A stretch of 64,000 nt of DNA from Myxococcus stipitatus DSM 14675 (GTDB lineage Bacteria; Myxococcota; Myxococcia; Myxococcales; Myxococcaceae). Below, one piece after another: positions 17,766 to 26,752 of the stretch. The DNA lies in the NCBI RefSeq assembly GCF_000331735.1, contig NC_020126.1, positions 7,815,501-7,879,500 of the forward strand, read 5' to 3'. The position numbers and the translations under genes were made by a program. The notes beneath the pieces were generated by a model. It saw only the letters and a list, made by a program, of their open reading frames with translations, ran no database searches and was not told the DNA's origin. How positions within the stretch are numbered: position 1 is the stretch's first letter; every line of letters begins with the position of its first letter.

Positions 17766-18674
17766 CTAGAAGGTCAGGCCCCCACCGACGAAGGGGCCAT
17801 GCAGCCGGTCCTGGTGGGCCTCGCCGTCGAGGCTCCCCAGGTCATCCAGGAGGAAGCCCCGCCAGCCGCCGCGCAGCACGAGGCCCCCCAGGTGCAGCGC
17901 CAGCCCCGCGGTGGCATCGACCTGGAGATACGGCACTGGCGTGAGCTGCACGCGGGCCTCCACATCCAGCGGCCCCACCACACACGCCTCCACCGCGAGC
18001 GCCAGGCTGGGCCCGACGAACGTCGCGTCCGGCGCCCGCGCCGTGCTCACCCCGGCTTCCGCGCGCAGCCGCACGGCCTGGTGCACGAGGAGGGCGTAGG
18101 TCAGGTGCGCCTCCACCAGCGTGAGGTCGTCCTCCCCCGCCCCACCGTCATCGCGAGGCAGCGACATCAGCGCCACGTGCCCCTCCACTCCGAAGCGCCG
18201 GCCCTCCAGCGCGATGAACAGGTCCGTGCCTCGCCCCTCGTCTTGCAGGAACACCTTCTGCGCGCCCGTCCGGAAGGACAGCGGCACCGCGTGACGTCGC
18301 TCGGCGCTCACTTCCGTGTCGGGCTCGTCCGACGACAGGTGCGTGCCGGAGGTGGCGATGGTCTCGATGGCTCCCGACAGAATCACGCCCAGGAGGCTGC
18401 CCACCACCTCGCCGCCCAGCTCCGCCAGCGGCTCCGAGCAACACCCTCCGGAGTCCGGGTGGGACGGCTTCTCGGCTTCGGGTGCGTCGTCGCCGTCGTC
18501 ATCCTCGACGCCGATGGGTGTGGCCTCGTGGGTGTCCGGGTCCGCGCTGGAGCCATGGCGAGGCTTGGTGTCGTCCGAGTCGGAGCGCTTCCCGAAGCGC
18601 GCCTCCGCTCCGGAAGACACCAACAGGCCGACGGCCAGGAGCCTCGCGCACCACGACGTTGTCGATGAAAACAC
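17766..18674 (-). CDS. Exported beta-rich hypothetical protein
   Basis: 302 residues if the GTG at 18674 is used. That start has an AGGAG site and places a clean signal peptide at the N-terminus (WCARLLAVGLLVSSGAEA). An in-frame GTG at 18725 would hide the signal behind 17 residues. After a Ser/Asp/Glu-rich stretch with a CC pair comes a glycine-containing helix (GEVVGSLLGVILSGA). A series of alternating strands follows (HVALMSL, LTLVEAHLTYALLV, RVQLTPVPYLQVDATAGLALHLGGLVLRGG in parts), and the protein ends in GGGLTF. The terminal phenylalanine and amphipathic strands suggest an outer-membrane barrel. Confidence 0.65.
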   Translation of the reverse strand: MFSSTTSWCARLLAVGLLVSSGAEARFGKRSDSDDTKPRHGSSADPDTHEATPIGVEDDDGDDAPEAEKPSHPDSGGCCSEPLAELGGEVVGSLLGVILSGAIETIATSGTHLSSDEPDTEVSAERRHAVPLSFRTGAQKVFLQDEGRGTDLFIALEGRRFGVEGHVALMSLPRDDGGAGEDDLTLVEAHLTYALLVHQAVRLRAEAGVSTARAPDATFVGPSLALAVEACVVGPLDVEARVQLTPVPYLQVDATAGLALHLGGLVLRGGWRGFLLDDLGSLDGEAHQDRLHGPFVGGGLTF

Positions 18675-18751
18675 GCCCCCTGCTCCTCTCGCGTCGCGGT
18701 GTCTCGCCGGCGAAGGCTGACTCACACGCGAACCACCGGCCCTTTCGTCCC

Positions 18752-21508
18752 CTACTCCACCGAGAGGGCCCGGAGCGTCGCACGCGCCTGGCCTTCGTCA
18801 GCGACCACGCCCACCACCCACCGCTGCAGACAACCCCTGAACTCTTCTTTTAGCGCATCCGCCGTCACCGCCTGGAGATACGCCGGGCGCCGGGCCAGCG
18901 ACTCGGGTGTGAAGCCTCGCACACGCGCCACCAGGAGCGCCTCCACCCACTGGGCCGAGGAGATGAAGTCCACCGCCTGCTTCGCCAGCCGCCGCGCGCG
19001 GGCCCGCTCCAGCTCCGCCGGGTCCACCCGCTCGGCCAGGCTGGTGAACGCGGCCTGCACCTCCTTGGCGCTCTGCACCAGGAGCTGGGAGTCCACCACG
19101 CCCTCCACCAACAGGTGGGAGGCGCCACCCCGGCCCACCCACGCACGCGAGCTGAAGCCATACGAGGCGCCCTGCCTCGAGCGCACCTGGTCGAACGTCC
19201 GCATCGACAGCAGCTCCGCCATCAACGCATACCGGGCCTCCGCCTCGGGCGTGGCCGTGGGCAGGCGGCACGCGACCTGGAGGCGGCTCTGGCTGGCGCC
19301 GGGGCGGGTGATGGACAGCGGAGAGAGCGGACCCGGTGCGGGCAGCGGCGGAGCGGCGGGCACCTTCACCGCCGTCGGAGGGCCGTGCCTCCAGCCCCCC
19401 AGCAGCTCATGCACCAGCGGCTCCACCGCCCGCGCGTCGAACTCGCCGGCGATGACCACCACGGTGTTGGCCGGGCGGTACACCTCGCGAATCCACGCGC
19501 GGGCCTCGCTGTCCGACACCTTCTCCAGCTCCTCGCCCTTCACGACGTAGCCGTAGACGTGGTCCCCGTAGAGGGCCCGCATCAGCTCGCGCGTCGCGCG
19601 CTCCCGCGGCTCCGCGTCCAGCACCTTGAGCCACGGCACCACCTGCTCCTGGAGGTAGATCACCGACGCGAGGGAGGTGCGCGTGGAGGAGAGCTGCTCG
19701 GCCAGCACCGCCAGGATGTTGCCGATGTTGCCCGACGTCCCCGCCATCTCGAAGCGCTGATGGTCGCGACGCATGTCGTTCCAGGAATGCAGTCCCCAGT
19801 GGCTCTCGTCTCCCGCGAACGACGACTCGCGGTACGCTCCCAGGCGGGCCATCTCCGCCACGCCCGGCTTCGTGCCATACGTGGCGCCGCCGGCCAGCGC
19901 CGCCCCCACCCGCACCACCGGGAGGCCCGGCCTGGGCACCAGCAGCACCTCCATCCCGTTGTCGAGCTTCAGCGTCCGCACGGGCGAGGACAGGGCCGAC
20001 AGCATCGACGGGGTGATGCGCCCCGAGGGCAGCTCGGAGGAGAGCTCCGGCAGCGCCGCCGCGGGCACCGCCACCGTCATGCTCCCCTGTCCTCCCGGCC
20101 GGACCAGGACGGTGTGCGCGCTCGCGCGCTGGAGCCATTGGTAGGCGAAGTCCGTCAGCTTGCCGCCATCCAGGGACAGCAGCGCCTTCTGCATGCGCGA
20201 GTAGGCGCGGGCATCCAGCATGAAGTGCGTCAGCTCCGCGCGCCGGGTGGTGCGCGCCAGGAGGTCCTCGGACTCCAGCACCATGCCCGTCACGACGCCG
20301 CGCCGCAGGGTCTGGAACTCGGACTCCCGCCCCAACACGCCCTTGGGGTGAACGAACTGGGCCCAGGTCGAATAGACGCGGTCCAGCACCCGCTCCGCCG
20401 TGCGCCGAGGGTAGTCGCCCTGGAACAGCGCCACGCGGACCACCAGCATCGACGCCCGTGTCCCCGACACCAGCCGGGTGGACACCGACGCGATGTCCGG
20501 GTCCGCGCGCTGCGCGCCCCACATGCTCCGCTCCATGCTCATCCGCACGAAGTCATGCATGGCGCTGGCCTCGTCGAACGAGCGGGGCAGCACCCAGGAG
20601 ATGATGAGCTCCGGGAAGTTCACCGTGGCCTCGTGCTCCATGAGCATGAGGGAAGCGGCTTGGGGCACGTACGCGGGCTTCGACACGTCGGGCAGGCGCG
20701 GCGACAGCGCCAGGGGCGCGCCCGGCACCATCCACTCCGGGGGGAGGTTGTCCAGCAGCACCGCCTCCACGTCCTCCAGGTCCAGGTCTCCCGCGATGAC
20801 GATGGTGGTGTTGTCCGGCCGGTAGTGACGCCGCGCGAAGCGCTGGGCCTCCGCGAGGGTGATGGCCGACAGGGACGCATGGGTGCCGTTGACGGGCCGC
20901 CAGTACGACTGCTCCGAGGACTGGGCCGCCGCGCTCATCACGGTGGAGTCCTCCTTCGTGAAGGCCGCCTCGCTGCTCTCGCGCAGCTCGTTGCGGACGA
21001 CGTCGCGCTCCACCGCGAAGACCTCCGGCGTGACCCCCGCGAGCGGGGCCGACAGGCGCTGCCCCTCCAGCCGCACCAGCGCGGCCAGCGACTCCTTGGG
21101 CGCCACCGTCTGGTAGGCCGTGTAGTCCAGGCTGGTGATGGCGTTGACGTGGCCGGCGCCCAGTTCCTCCATGCGCGACCACACCGACGCGCTTCCGACA
21201 TGACGCGAGCGGAAGGCCAGGTGCTCCACCAGGTGCGCCATCCCCTCCTGCCCCGCCGGGTCGCTGGCGCCGCCCGTGCCCACCACGGCGACCATCGCCA
21301 CCATCGGCGCGCGCGCGTCCTGCTCCACCACCACGCGCAGCCCCGAGGGCATGCGGAAGTCGCGCAGGGGGAAGGAGACGTCGCGCATCACCACCTGCCC
21401 TCGCTGAGGCAGGGTGGTGCACGCCCCCAGCAAGGAGGCGAGGAGGACAACCAGGGCCGTCAACCTCCGGTGCCCCGGAGGAAGCCCAGCATTTGACTGA
21501 TAGAACAT
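18752..21508 (-). CDS. M16 family zinc peptidase lipoprotein, copy A
   Basis: 918 residues from ATG at 21508. It has a lipoprotein signal with cysteine at residue 30 (LASLLGAC). Two M16 halves are present. The first carries the inverted zinc motif H92-L-V-E95-H96 and, further on, ERDVVRNE with the third zinc ligand. The second half (starting about residue 470, LDNGMEVLLVPRPG) lacks the motif and should be the inactive partner domain. M16 peptidases enclose and cut short peptides or remove targeting peptides. This one should face the periplasm or outer membrane. A close paralogue lies at 23824-26577, and a GMC dehydrogenase operon sits between them on the same strand. Confidence 0.9.
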   Translation of the reverse strand: MFYQSNAGLPPGHRRLTALVVLLASLLGACTTLPQRGQVVMRDVSFPLRDFRMPSGLRVVVEQDARAPMVAMVAVVGTGGASDPAGQEGMAHLVEHLAFRSRHVGSASVWSRMEELGAGHVNAITSLDYTAYQTVAPKESLAALVRLEGQRLSAPLAGVTPEVFAVERDVVRNELRESSEAAFTKEDSTVMSAAAQSSEQSYWRPVNGTHASLSAITLAEAQRFARRHYRPDNTTIVIAGDLDLEDVEAVLLDNLPPEWMVPGAPLALSPRLPDVSKPAYVPQAASLMLMEHEATVNFPELIISWVLPRSFDEASAMHDFVRMSMERSMWGAQRADPDIASVSTRLVSGTRASMLVVRVALFQGDYPRRTAERVLDRVYSTWAQFVHPKGVLGRESEFQTLRRGVVTGMVLESEDLLARTTRRAELTHFMLDARAYSRMQKALLSLDGGKLTDFAYQWLQRASAHTVLVRPGGQGSMTVAVPAAALPELSSELPSGRITPSMLSALSSPVRTLKLDNGMEVLLVPRPGLPVVRVGAALAGGATYGTKPGVAEMARLGAYRESSFAGDESHWGLHSWNDMRRDHQRFEMAGTSGNIGNILAVLAEQLSSTRTSLASVIYLQEQVVPWLKVLDAEPRERATRELMRALYGDHVYGYVVKGEELEKVSDSEARAWIREVYRPANTVVVIAGEFDARAVEPLVHELLGGWRHGPPTAVKVPAAPPLPAPGPLSPLSITRPGASQSRLQVACRLPTATPEAEARYALMAELLSMRTFDQVRSRQGASYGFSSRAWVGRGGASHLLVEGVVDSQLLVQSAKEVQAAFTSLAERVDPAELERARARRLAKQAVDFISSAQWVEALLVARVRGFTPESLARRPAYLQAVTADALKEEFRGCLQRWVVGVVADEGQARATLRALSVE

Positions 21509-21582
21509 GGATCGAGGGAATCCAGGGGACCTGAGGACATGCTGCCACAGGTGGCCCTGGGCCCAAGCGAGGACTTCAGGGC

Positions 21583-23145
21583 TCAGGCCGTGCTTCCCAC
21601 GGCGGCGGCCACGTGCTGACTGCCCCAGCGCGCCACACCCAGGATGGTCTCCATGGGGTTGACGCCCAGGGCGGTGGGGAACACCGAGCCGTCCACGACG
21701 AAGAGGTTGTCCAGGTCCCAGTAGCGCAGCGTGCTGTCCACCACGCTCGTCTCCGGGCTGCCGCCCATCGCGCAGCCGCCCATCTGGTGGGCGCTCACGA
21801 CCGAACACTCGAGCGGTGAGTAGGGCGCCCGGTCGAGCAGCGCGATGTCCTTCTCGCCGCGCATCACCACCGGGCGGGAGTGAGGGCTCATCACCTGCTC
21901 CGCGCCCGCGGCGAACTGGATGCGCGCGGACACCTTGAGCGCCTCGCGGAAGCCCTCCCAGTGGAAGTCCCGGAGGGGGTAGCGGACCTTGAAGCGGGTG
22001 TACTCGCTGGCGTCCCTCAGCGCCACGGTGCCGCCCTCGTCCCCTGGGTGCACGCCGTCCAGGCAGATGGAGAGCAGCGCGTTGGCGTGTGGCAGCGAGG
22101 CCATGTGCTCCTGGTGCTCCGCGCCGAAGCCGCTGAGCGCCACCGCGCTCTGGAGCGGCATCAGCGGAGGCACCTCCAACAGCCACCCCAGCTTGCCCGG
22201 TCCCCGGTCGATGAACTGCCGTGAGTACACCGTGAGCGGCGCGCCCGAGTACGCCTCCACGCGCTCGCGAAAGCGCGCCTGGGAGATGACCACCGGGTGC
22301 AGGAACAGGCGCTTGCCCACGTTGCCGCGCCCGGTCAGCTTGCTGCGCAGGAGGAGCCCCGGCGAGTTGATGGCCCCGCCGCACACCGCCGTCACCTTCG
22401 CGTTCACGGTGAGCTTCTTGCCGGTGGGCCGGCTCGTCGCGGGGTCCAGCACGTCCGCGTGCACGGCCGTCACCCGAATCCCTTGCGTCGACAACTGGCG
22501 GACGCTGGCGTTGGCATACAGGCGCATGCCCTGCTCCACCGCCTCCGGGATGAGCGTCACCAGCGTGGACTGCTTGGCATCCGTGGGGCAGCCCACACCG
22601 CACGTTCCCAGGGCCGCGCACGCGCGCACGTTGCGCTTCACCGTGCCCCGGCTGTAGCCCAGCGCGCCCAGGCCGTCCCAGAGAATCCGGTTGTTGCGGT
22701 TGGCCCGCTCGATGGGCCAGTCGCGGATGCTCAGCCGCTCCTCCAGCCAGTCCCAGTGCGGCGTGAGCGCGGCGGTGTCCAGGCCCTTCACGCCGTGCAC
22801 GTCGCGCCAGCGCTCGAGAATCTCCGGCGGCGTGCGGAAGCAGGCGCACCAGTTGATGGTGGTGCCGCCGCCCACGGTGCGCCCCTGGAAGATGCTGATG
22901 GCCAGGTCGTCCGTCGCCCGGTTGCCGCCCTCCTGGTAGAAGGTCGAGTAGGCCTTGGCCTCGTCCAGGTCGAAGTCGCGCCGCGTGTGGTAGCCGCCCT
23001 CCTCCAGCATCACCACGTCCAGGCCGCGCTTCGCCAGCTCCAGGCCCAGCACGCCGCCGCCCGCGCCGCTGCCCACCACGCACACGTCGCACGTGAGCGT
23101 CGTGTCCTCGGTCACTTCATCCCCGGTCCAGATGCGGCCCATCAT
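21583..23145 (-). CDS. GMC family FAD-dependent oxidoreductase
   Basis: 520 residues from ATG at 23145, with GGAGGGAC upstream and an ATGA overlap with the preceding gene (start and stop share bases). The FAD-binding Rossmann motif (VVGSGAGGG, residues 23-31), then a GRTVGGGTTINW GMC signature, a cysteine cluster (ACAALGTCGVGC) and a C-terminal HQMGGCAMG with the active-site His are present. NPMETI provides the second catalytic residue. With a gluconate-2-dehydrogenase-subunit-3 partner it forms a periplasmic membrane dehydrogenase for sugars, alcohols or sterols. The substrate is unknown, and no cytochrome c subunit gene is present. The protein lacks its own signal and is probably exported by hitch-hiking on its Tat partner. 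Confidence 0.9.
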   Translation of the reverse strand: MMGRIWTGDEVTEDTTLTCDVCVVGSGAGGGVLGLELAKRGLDVVMLEEGGYHTRRDFDLDEAKAYSTFYQEGGNRATDDLAISIFQGRTVGGGTTINWCACFRTPPEILERWRDVHGVKGLDTAALTPHWDWLEERLSIRDWPIERANRNNRILWDGLGALGYSRGTVKRNVRACAALGTCGVGCPTDAKQSTLVTLIPEAVEQGMRLYANASVRQLSTQGIRVTAVHADVLDPATSRPTGKKLTVNAKVTAVCGGAINSPGLLLRSKLTGRGNVGKRLFLHPVVISQARFRERVEAYSGAPLTVYSRQFIDRGPGKLGWLLEVPPLMPLQSAVALSGFGAEHQEHMASLPHANALLSICLDGVHPGDEGGTVALRDASEYTRFKVRYPLRDFHWEGFREALKVSARIQFAAGAEQVMSPHSRPVVMRGEKDIALLDRAPYSPLECSVVSAHQMGGCAMGGSPETSVVDSTLRYWDLDNLFVVDGSVFPTALGVNPMETILGVARWGSQHVAAAVGSTA

Positions 23146-23735
23146 CGCGACGTCCCTCCGCTGCCCGCGAAGGCGCCATCCGCGGACCCGCGCCAGACGG
23201 GTGCATTCGCGTCGTGGAAGCCCTCGGGCGCGATGAAGCCAGTGGCACGGACCGCGTCCGGATGCGAGTAGTAGGCCGCGTGGGCCAGCGCGCGCAGCGC
23301 CTGGTGCGCCGTGCGCCGGAACACCAGCCGCGACGAGCGCCATCCCTCCAGCACCGCGTCCTGCGCCGCTGGTGGCAGGCGCGAGAAGGGCGTCACGTGT
23401 CCGGAGAAGAGCAGCCCCGCCAAGGCATTGTCGAAGAGGCCCAGCACCTGGCGGACCTCCCGCGCGATGGACGGGTCTCCTCGCGCGAGCAGCCTGTCGG
23501 CGAGGAAGGCGACTCGCACCGTGTCCGCGCTCGGGAAGCCCTCGCGCGCGGGGAACGCGCGGCGGGCCAGCGCCTGGAACGTGGCGTACTCCGCGGGCCC
23601 GAAGACCTGGAGGCCCTCTTCCGGAATCGGGAGGGACAGTCCCTCCCGAAGCGCCAGGAACGAGCTGCCTCCCAATGCCAGCAGCGCGCTGGCGAACATC
23701 CCCTGCTTGAGCACCGTGCGGCGCGACAGCGACAT
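23142..23735 (-). CDS. Gluconate 2-dehydrogenase subunit 3-like, Tat-exported
   Basis: 197 residues from ATG at 23735. The N-terminus MSLSRRTVLKQG followed by a hydrophobic stretch is a twin-arginine signal. The remainder is helical, with conserved blocks such as FQALARRAFPAREGFPSADTV and AAYYSHPDAVRATGF, as in the small subunit of GMC-type membrane dehydrogenases. Its role is to bind and escort the folded FAD subunit across the inner membrane. It overlaps the GMC gene by four bases, which supports translational coupling and equal amounts of the two proteins. Confidence 0.82.
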   Translation of the reverse strand: MSLSRRTVLKQGMFASALLALGGSSFLALREGLSLPIPEEGLQVFGPAEYATFQALARRAFPAREGFPSADTVRVAFLADRLLARGDPSIAREVRQVLGLFDNALAGLLFSGHVTPFSRLPPAAQDAVLEGWRSSRLVFRRTAHQALRALAHAAYYSHPDAVRATGFIAPEGFHDANAPVWRGSADGAFAGSGGTSR

Positions 23736-23789
23736 CCGACCCTCCCCACCGAGACAGGTGTGCCGCCGCGCCCAGGACCCATGCGCCGT

Positions 23790-23815
23790 CCTGGGGGGAA
23801 GCCTCTCCCCCCAGG
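23790..23815 (-). terminator. Strong hairpin after M16 copy B
   Basis: CCTGGGGGG (23790-23798) pairs perfectly with CCCCCCAGG (23807-23815) across an 8-base loop. It begins eight bases past the stop codon of the upstream minus-strand peptidase. No U-tract follows, which is common in high-GC genomes. It probably limits read-through into the dehydrogenase operon. Confidence 0.55.
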
Positions 23816-23823
23816 GTAGACGT

Positions 23824-26577
23824 TCAGGGCGCCGAAAGCGCCTGGAAGGTCGCGCGCGTCTGGCTCTCGTCGGCCACCACGCCCACCACCCAGCGCTTCA
23901 TGCACCCGCTGAACTCTTCCTTCAGCGCCTCCGCCGTCACCGCCTGGAGGTGCGCTGGCCGCTGGGCCAGCGACTCCGGGGAGAAGCCGCGCACGCGGGC
24001 CTCCAGGAGCGCCTCCACCCAGGCCTCCGAGGAGATGAGCGACACGGCCTGCCGCGCGAGCAGCCGCGCGCGGGCCCGCTCCACCTCCGCCGGCTCCAGC
24101 TTCTGGGACAAGGTGGTGAACGCGGTCTGGATGCCCCGGGTGGTCTCCGCCAGGCGCGGCGAGTCCACCATGCCCTCCACGATGAGGTGGGCCGCGCCGC
24201 CCCGGCCCAGCCATGAGCGGGCACTGAAGCCATATGACGCGCCCTGCTTCGAGCGCACCTGGTCGAACGTCCGCGTCGACAGCAGCTCCGCCATCAGCGC
24301 GTACCGCGCCTCCAGCTCCGGCGTGGCCGTGGGCAGGCGGCACGCCACCTGGAGGTGGCCCTGGCTCGCGCCGGGGCGGGAGACGGACACCGTCGTGGCG
24401 CGAGAGGAAAGCGCGGGCAGCGGAGGAGCGGGGGGCGGCGTCAGCGCCGTCACCGGGCCGTTCTCCCACCCGCCCAGGTGCTCACGCACCAGCGGCTCCA
24501 CCACCTGCGGGTCGAACTCGCCGGAGACGACCACCACGGTGTTGGCCGGGCGGTACACCTGGTCAATCCAGTCCGCCATGTCCCCCTGCGACACCTTCTC
24601 CATCTGCTCGCCCGTCGGAACGTACCCGTAGACGTGGCTCCCGTAGAGGGCCCGCATCAGCTCGCGCTCCGCTCGCATCTCCGGGTGCTGGTCCAGCACC
24701 TTGCGCCACGGCACCACCTGCTCCTGCAGGTACATCACCACGCGCTCCACGGTGCCCGTGGTGGAGAGCTGCTCGGCCAGCAGCGCCAGCATGTTGCCGA
24801 CGTTGCCGGACGTCCCGGCCACCTCGAAGCGCTGATGGTCCTTCCGCATGCCGCTCCAGACGTGCAGGCCCCAGTGGCTCCCGTGCCCGGCGAACCAGGA
24901 CTGACGGAAGGCGCCGAAGCGGACCATCTCCGACACGCCGGGCTTCACACCAAACGTCGAACCCCCGCCCAGCACCGCGCCCACGCGCACCACCGGCAGG
25001 CCCGGCCGGGGCACCAGCAGCACCTCCATCCCATTGTCCAGCTTCAGCACGCGCACCGGCGAGGACGTCGCCGTCAGCATCGACGGGGTGACGCGCCCGC
25101 TGGGCTTCTCGGTGAGCACCTCGTCGGCCAGGGCGACGGGAGCCGCCACCGCCGCGCCGTCGTTGCTTCCCGGCCGCACCAGGATGACGCGCGCGCGCTC
25201 GCGCTGGAGCCACTTGTAGGCGAAGTCCGTCACCTTGCCGCCGTCGATGGTCATCAGCGCCTTCTGCGAGCGCGTGTACCCCCGCACATCCATCATGAAG
25301 TGCGTCAACTCCGCGCGGCGGGTGGTGCGCGCCAGCAGGCCCTCGGCCTCCAGCACCATTCCTGTCACCACGTTGCGACGCATGGCCTGGAAGTCGAACT
25401 CGCGCCCCAGCACATCGCCTGGGTGGATGACCTGCGCCCAGGTCTCGAAGATGCGGTCCAGCACCTTCTGCGCGGACTTCTCGGGGTGGTTGCCCTGCGT
25501 CAGCGCCACGCGGACCACCAGCATGGACGCCCGAGTCCCCGGCACGATCATCGTGGTGGCCCCCGCGACGTCGGTGTCCTCGAACAGCGCGCCGTTCAGG
25601 CTCCGGTTCAGGTTCACCTGCACGAAGTCATGGATGGCGCTGGCCTCGTCGAAGGAGCGGGGCAGCACCCAGGTGAGGTAGAGCTCGGGAGAGCCCACGG
25701 CGGCCTCGTGCTCCACGAGCTTCTTGGCGACGGGGCCCGGCGAGGGCTCCGGCAGATTCGGCAGGCGCGGCTCCAACGCCAGCGGCGCGCCCGTGCCCAC
25801 CCACTCGGGCGGCAGGTTGTCCAGCAACACGCCCTCCACGGCGGCCAGGTCCACATCCCCAGCGATGACCAGGGTGATGTTGTCCGGCCGGTAGTGGTGG
25901 CGCGCGAAGCGCTGGGCATCCACCAGGGACATCGCCGTCAGCGAGCCATGCGTGCCGACGACGGGCCGGGCATACGGGTGGTCCGGGGGGAACGAGGCCG
26001 CGTTCATCCAGCTGAAGACCTGTCCCACGAAGCCCGTCTCGTTGCGCTGGCGCAGCTCGTTGCGGACCACCTCGCGCTCCACCGCGAAGACCTCCGGGGT
26101 GACACCCGCGAGCGGAGACGACAGGCGCTGGCCCTCCATCTTCACCAGCGCGGACAGGGACTCCTTGGGGCCCACCGTCTGGTAGACGGTGTGGTCCAGG
26201 CTGGTGAAGGCGTTGAAGTAGCCCGCCCCCGCGTCCTCCATGCGCGTCCACACGGAGGCGCTGCCCGCATGACGCGAGCGGAAGACCAGGTGCTCCACCA
26301 CGTGCGCCAGGCCCTCCTTGCCCACCGGGTCCCCGGTGCCGCCCGTGCCCACCACGGCGACCATCGCCACCATCGGCGCGCGGGAATCCTGCTCCACCAC
26401 CACGCGCAAGCCCGAGGGCATGCGGAAATCCCTCAAGGGGAAGGCCACATCGCGCATCACCACCTGCCCGCGCTGCGGCAAGGAGGAGCACGCTCCCAGG
26501 ATGGAAGCGAGGATAACGACGGCGGCCGTCAGCCTCCCGAACCGCGGAGGACGCCAGGAATGAAGCTGTGAGGACAT
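23824..26577 (-). CDS. M16 family zinc peptidase lipoprotein, copy B
   Basis: 917 residues from ATG at 26577 (a TTG ten codons upstream is less likely). It has the same layout and numbering as copy A: lipobox cysteine at residue 30 (LASILGAC), zinc motif H92-V-V-E95-H96, and the third ligand in EREVVRNE. An inactive second M16 half starts at LDNGMEVLLVPRPG. The two copies are alignable over their whole length and differ most around the catalytic-site flanks and linker loops, for example QVFSWMNAASFPP here. Both look active. They may act on different peptides or form a hetero-pair. Confidence 0.9.
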   Translation of the reverse strand: MSSQLHSWRPPRFGRLTAAVVILASILGACSSLPQRGQVVMRDVAFPLRDFRMPSGLRVVVEQDSRAPMVAMVAVVGTGGTGDPVGKEGLAHVVEHLVFRSRHAGSASVWTRMEDAGAGYFNAFTSLDHTVYQTVGPKESLSALVKMEGQRLSSPLAGVTPEVFAVEREVVRNELRQRNETGFVGQVFSWMNAASFPPDHPYARPVVGTHGSLTAMSLVDAQRFARHHYRPDNITLVIAGDVDLAAVEGVLLDNLPPEWVGTGAPLALEPRLPNLPEPSPGPVAKKLVEHEAAVGSPELYLTWVLPRSFDEASAIHDFVQVNLNRSLNGALFEDTDVAGATTMIVPGTRASMLVVRVALTQGNHPEKSAQKVLDRIFETWAQVIHPGDVLGREFDFQAMRRNVVTGMVLEAEGLLARTTRRAELTHFMMDVRGYTRSQKALMTIDGGKVTDFAYKWLQRERARVILVRPGSNDGAAVAAPVALADEVLTEKPSGRVTPSMLTATSSPVRVLKLDNGMEVLLVPRPGLPVVRVGAVLGGGSTFGVKPGVSEMVRFGAFRQSWFAGHGSHWGLHVWSGMRKDHQRFEVAGTSGNVGNMLALLAEQLSTTGTVERVVMYLQEQVVPWRKVLDQHPEMRAERELMRALYGSHVYGYVPTGEQMEKVSQGDMADWIDQVYRPANTVVVVSGEFDPQVVEPLVREHLGGWENGPVTALTPPPAPPLPALSSRATTVSVSRPGASQGHLQVACRLPTATPELEARYALMAELLSTRTFDQVRSKQGASYGFSARSWLGRGGAAHLIVEGMVDSPRLAETTRGIQTAFTTLSQKLEPAEVERARARLLARQAVSLISSEAWVEALLEARVRGFSPESLAQRPAHLQAVTAEALKEEFSGCMKRWVVGVVADESQTRATFQALSAP

Positions 26578-26752
26578 AGAGAGAAGGAAGCGGAGGACGT
26601 TGGGCAAAGACTGTCGCGGATGTCCTACGAACCGGGTGCCGACATAGACCAGGTGCGCTTGCGATTGCCATCCCCGGCGGGCGCGACTGCTTCAATCCAT
26701 ACTCCCAGACACCCGCCACGCACGGGTGGCCCTAGCAGACGATTGCCAGGAA

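Noticed and set aside
21509..23092. An N-terminal extension of M16 copy A across the GMC gene
   Set aside because: The extension reads another frame of the dehydrogenase; a lipoprotein signal begins at the ATG at 21508.
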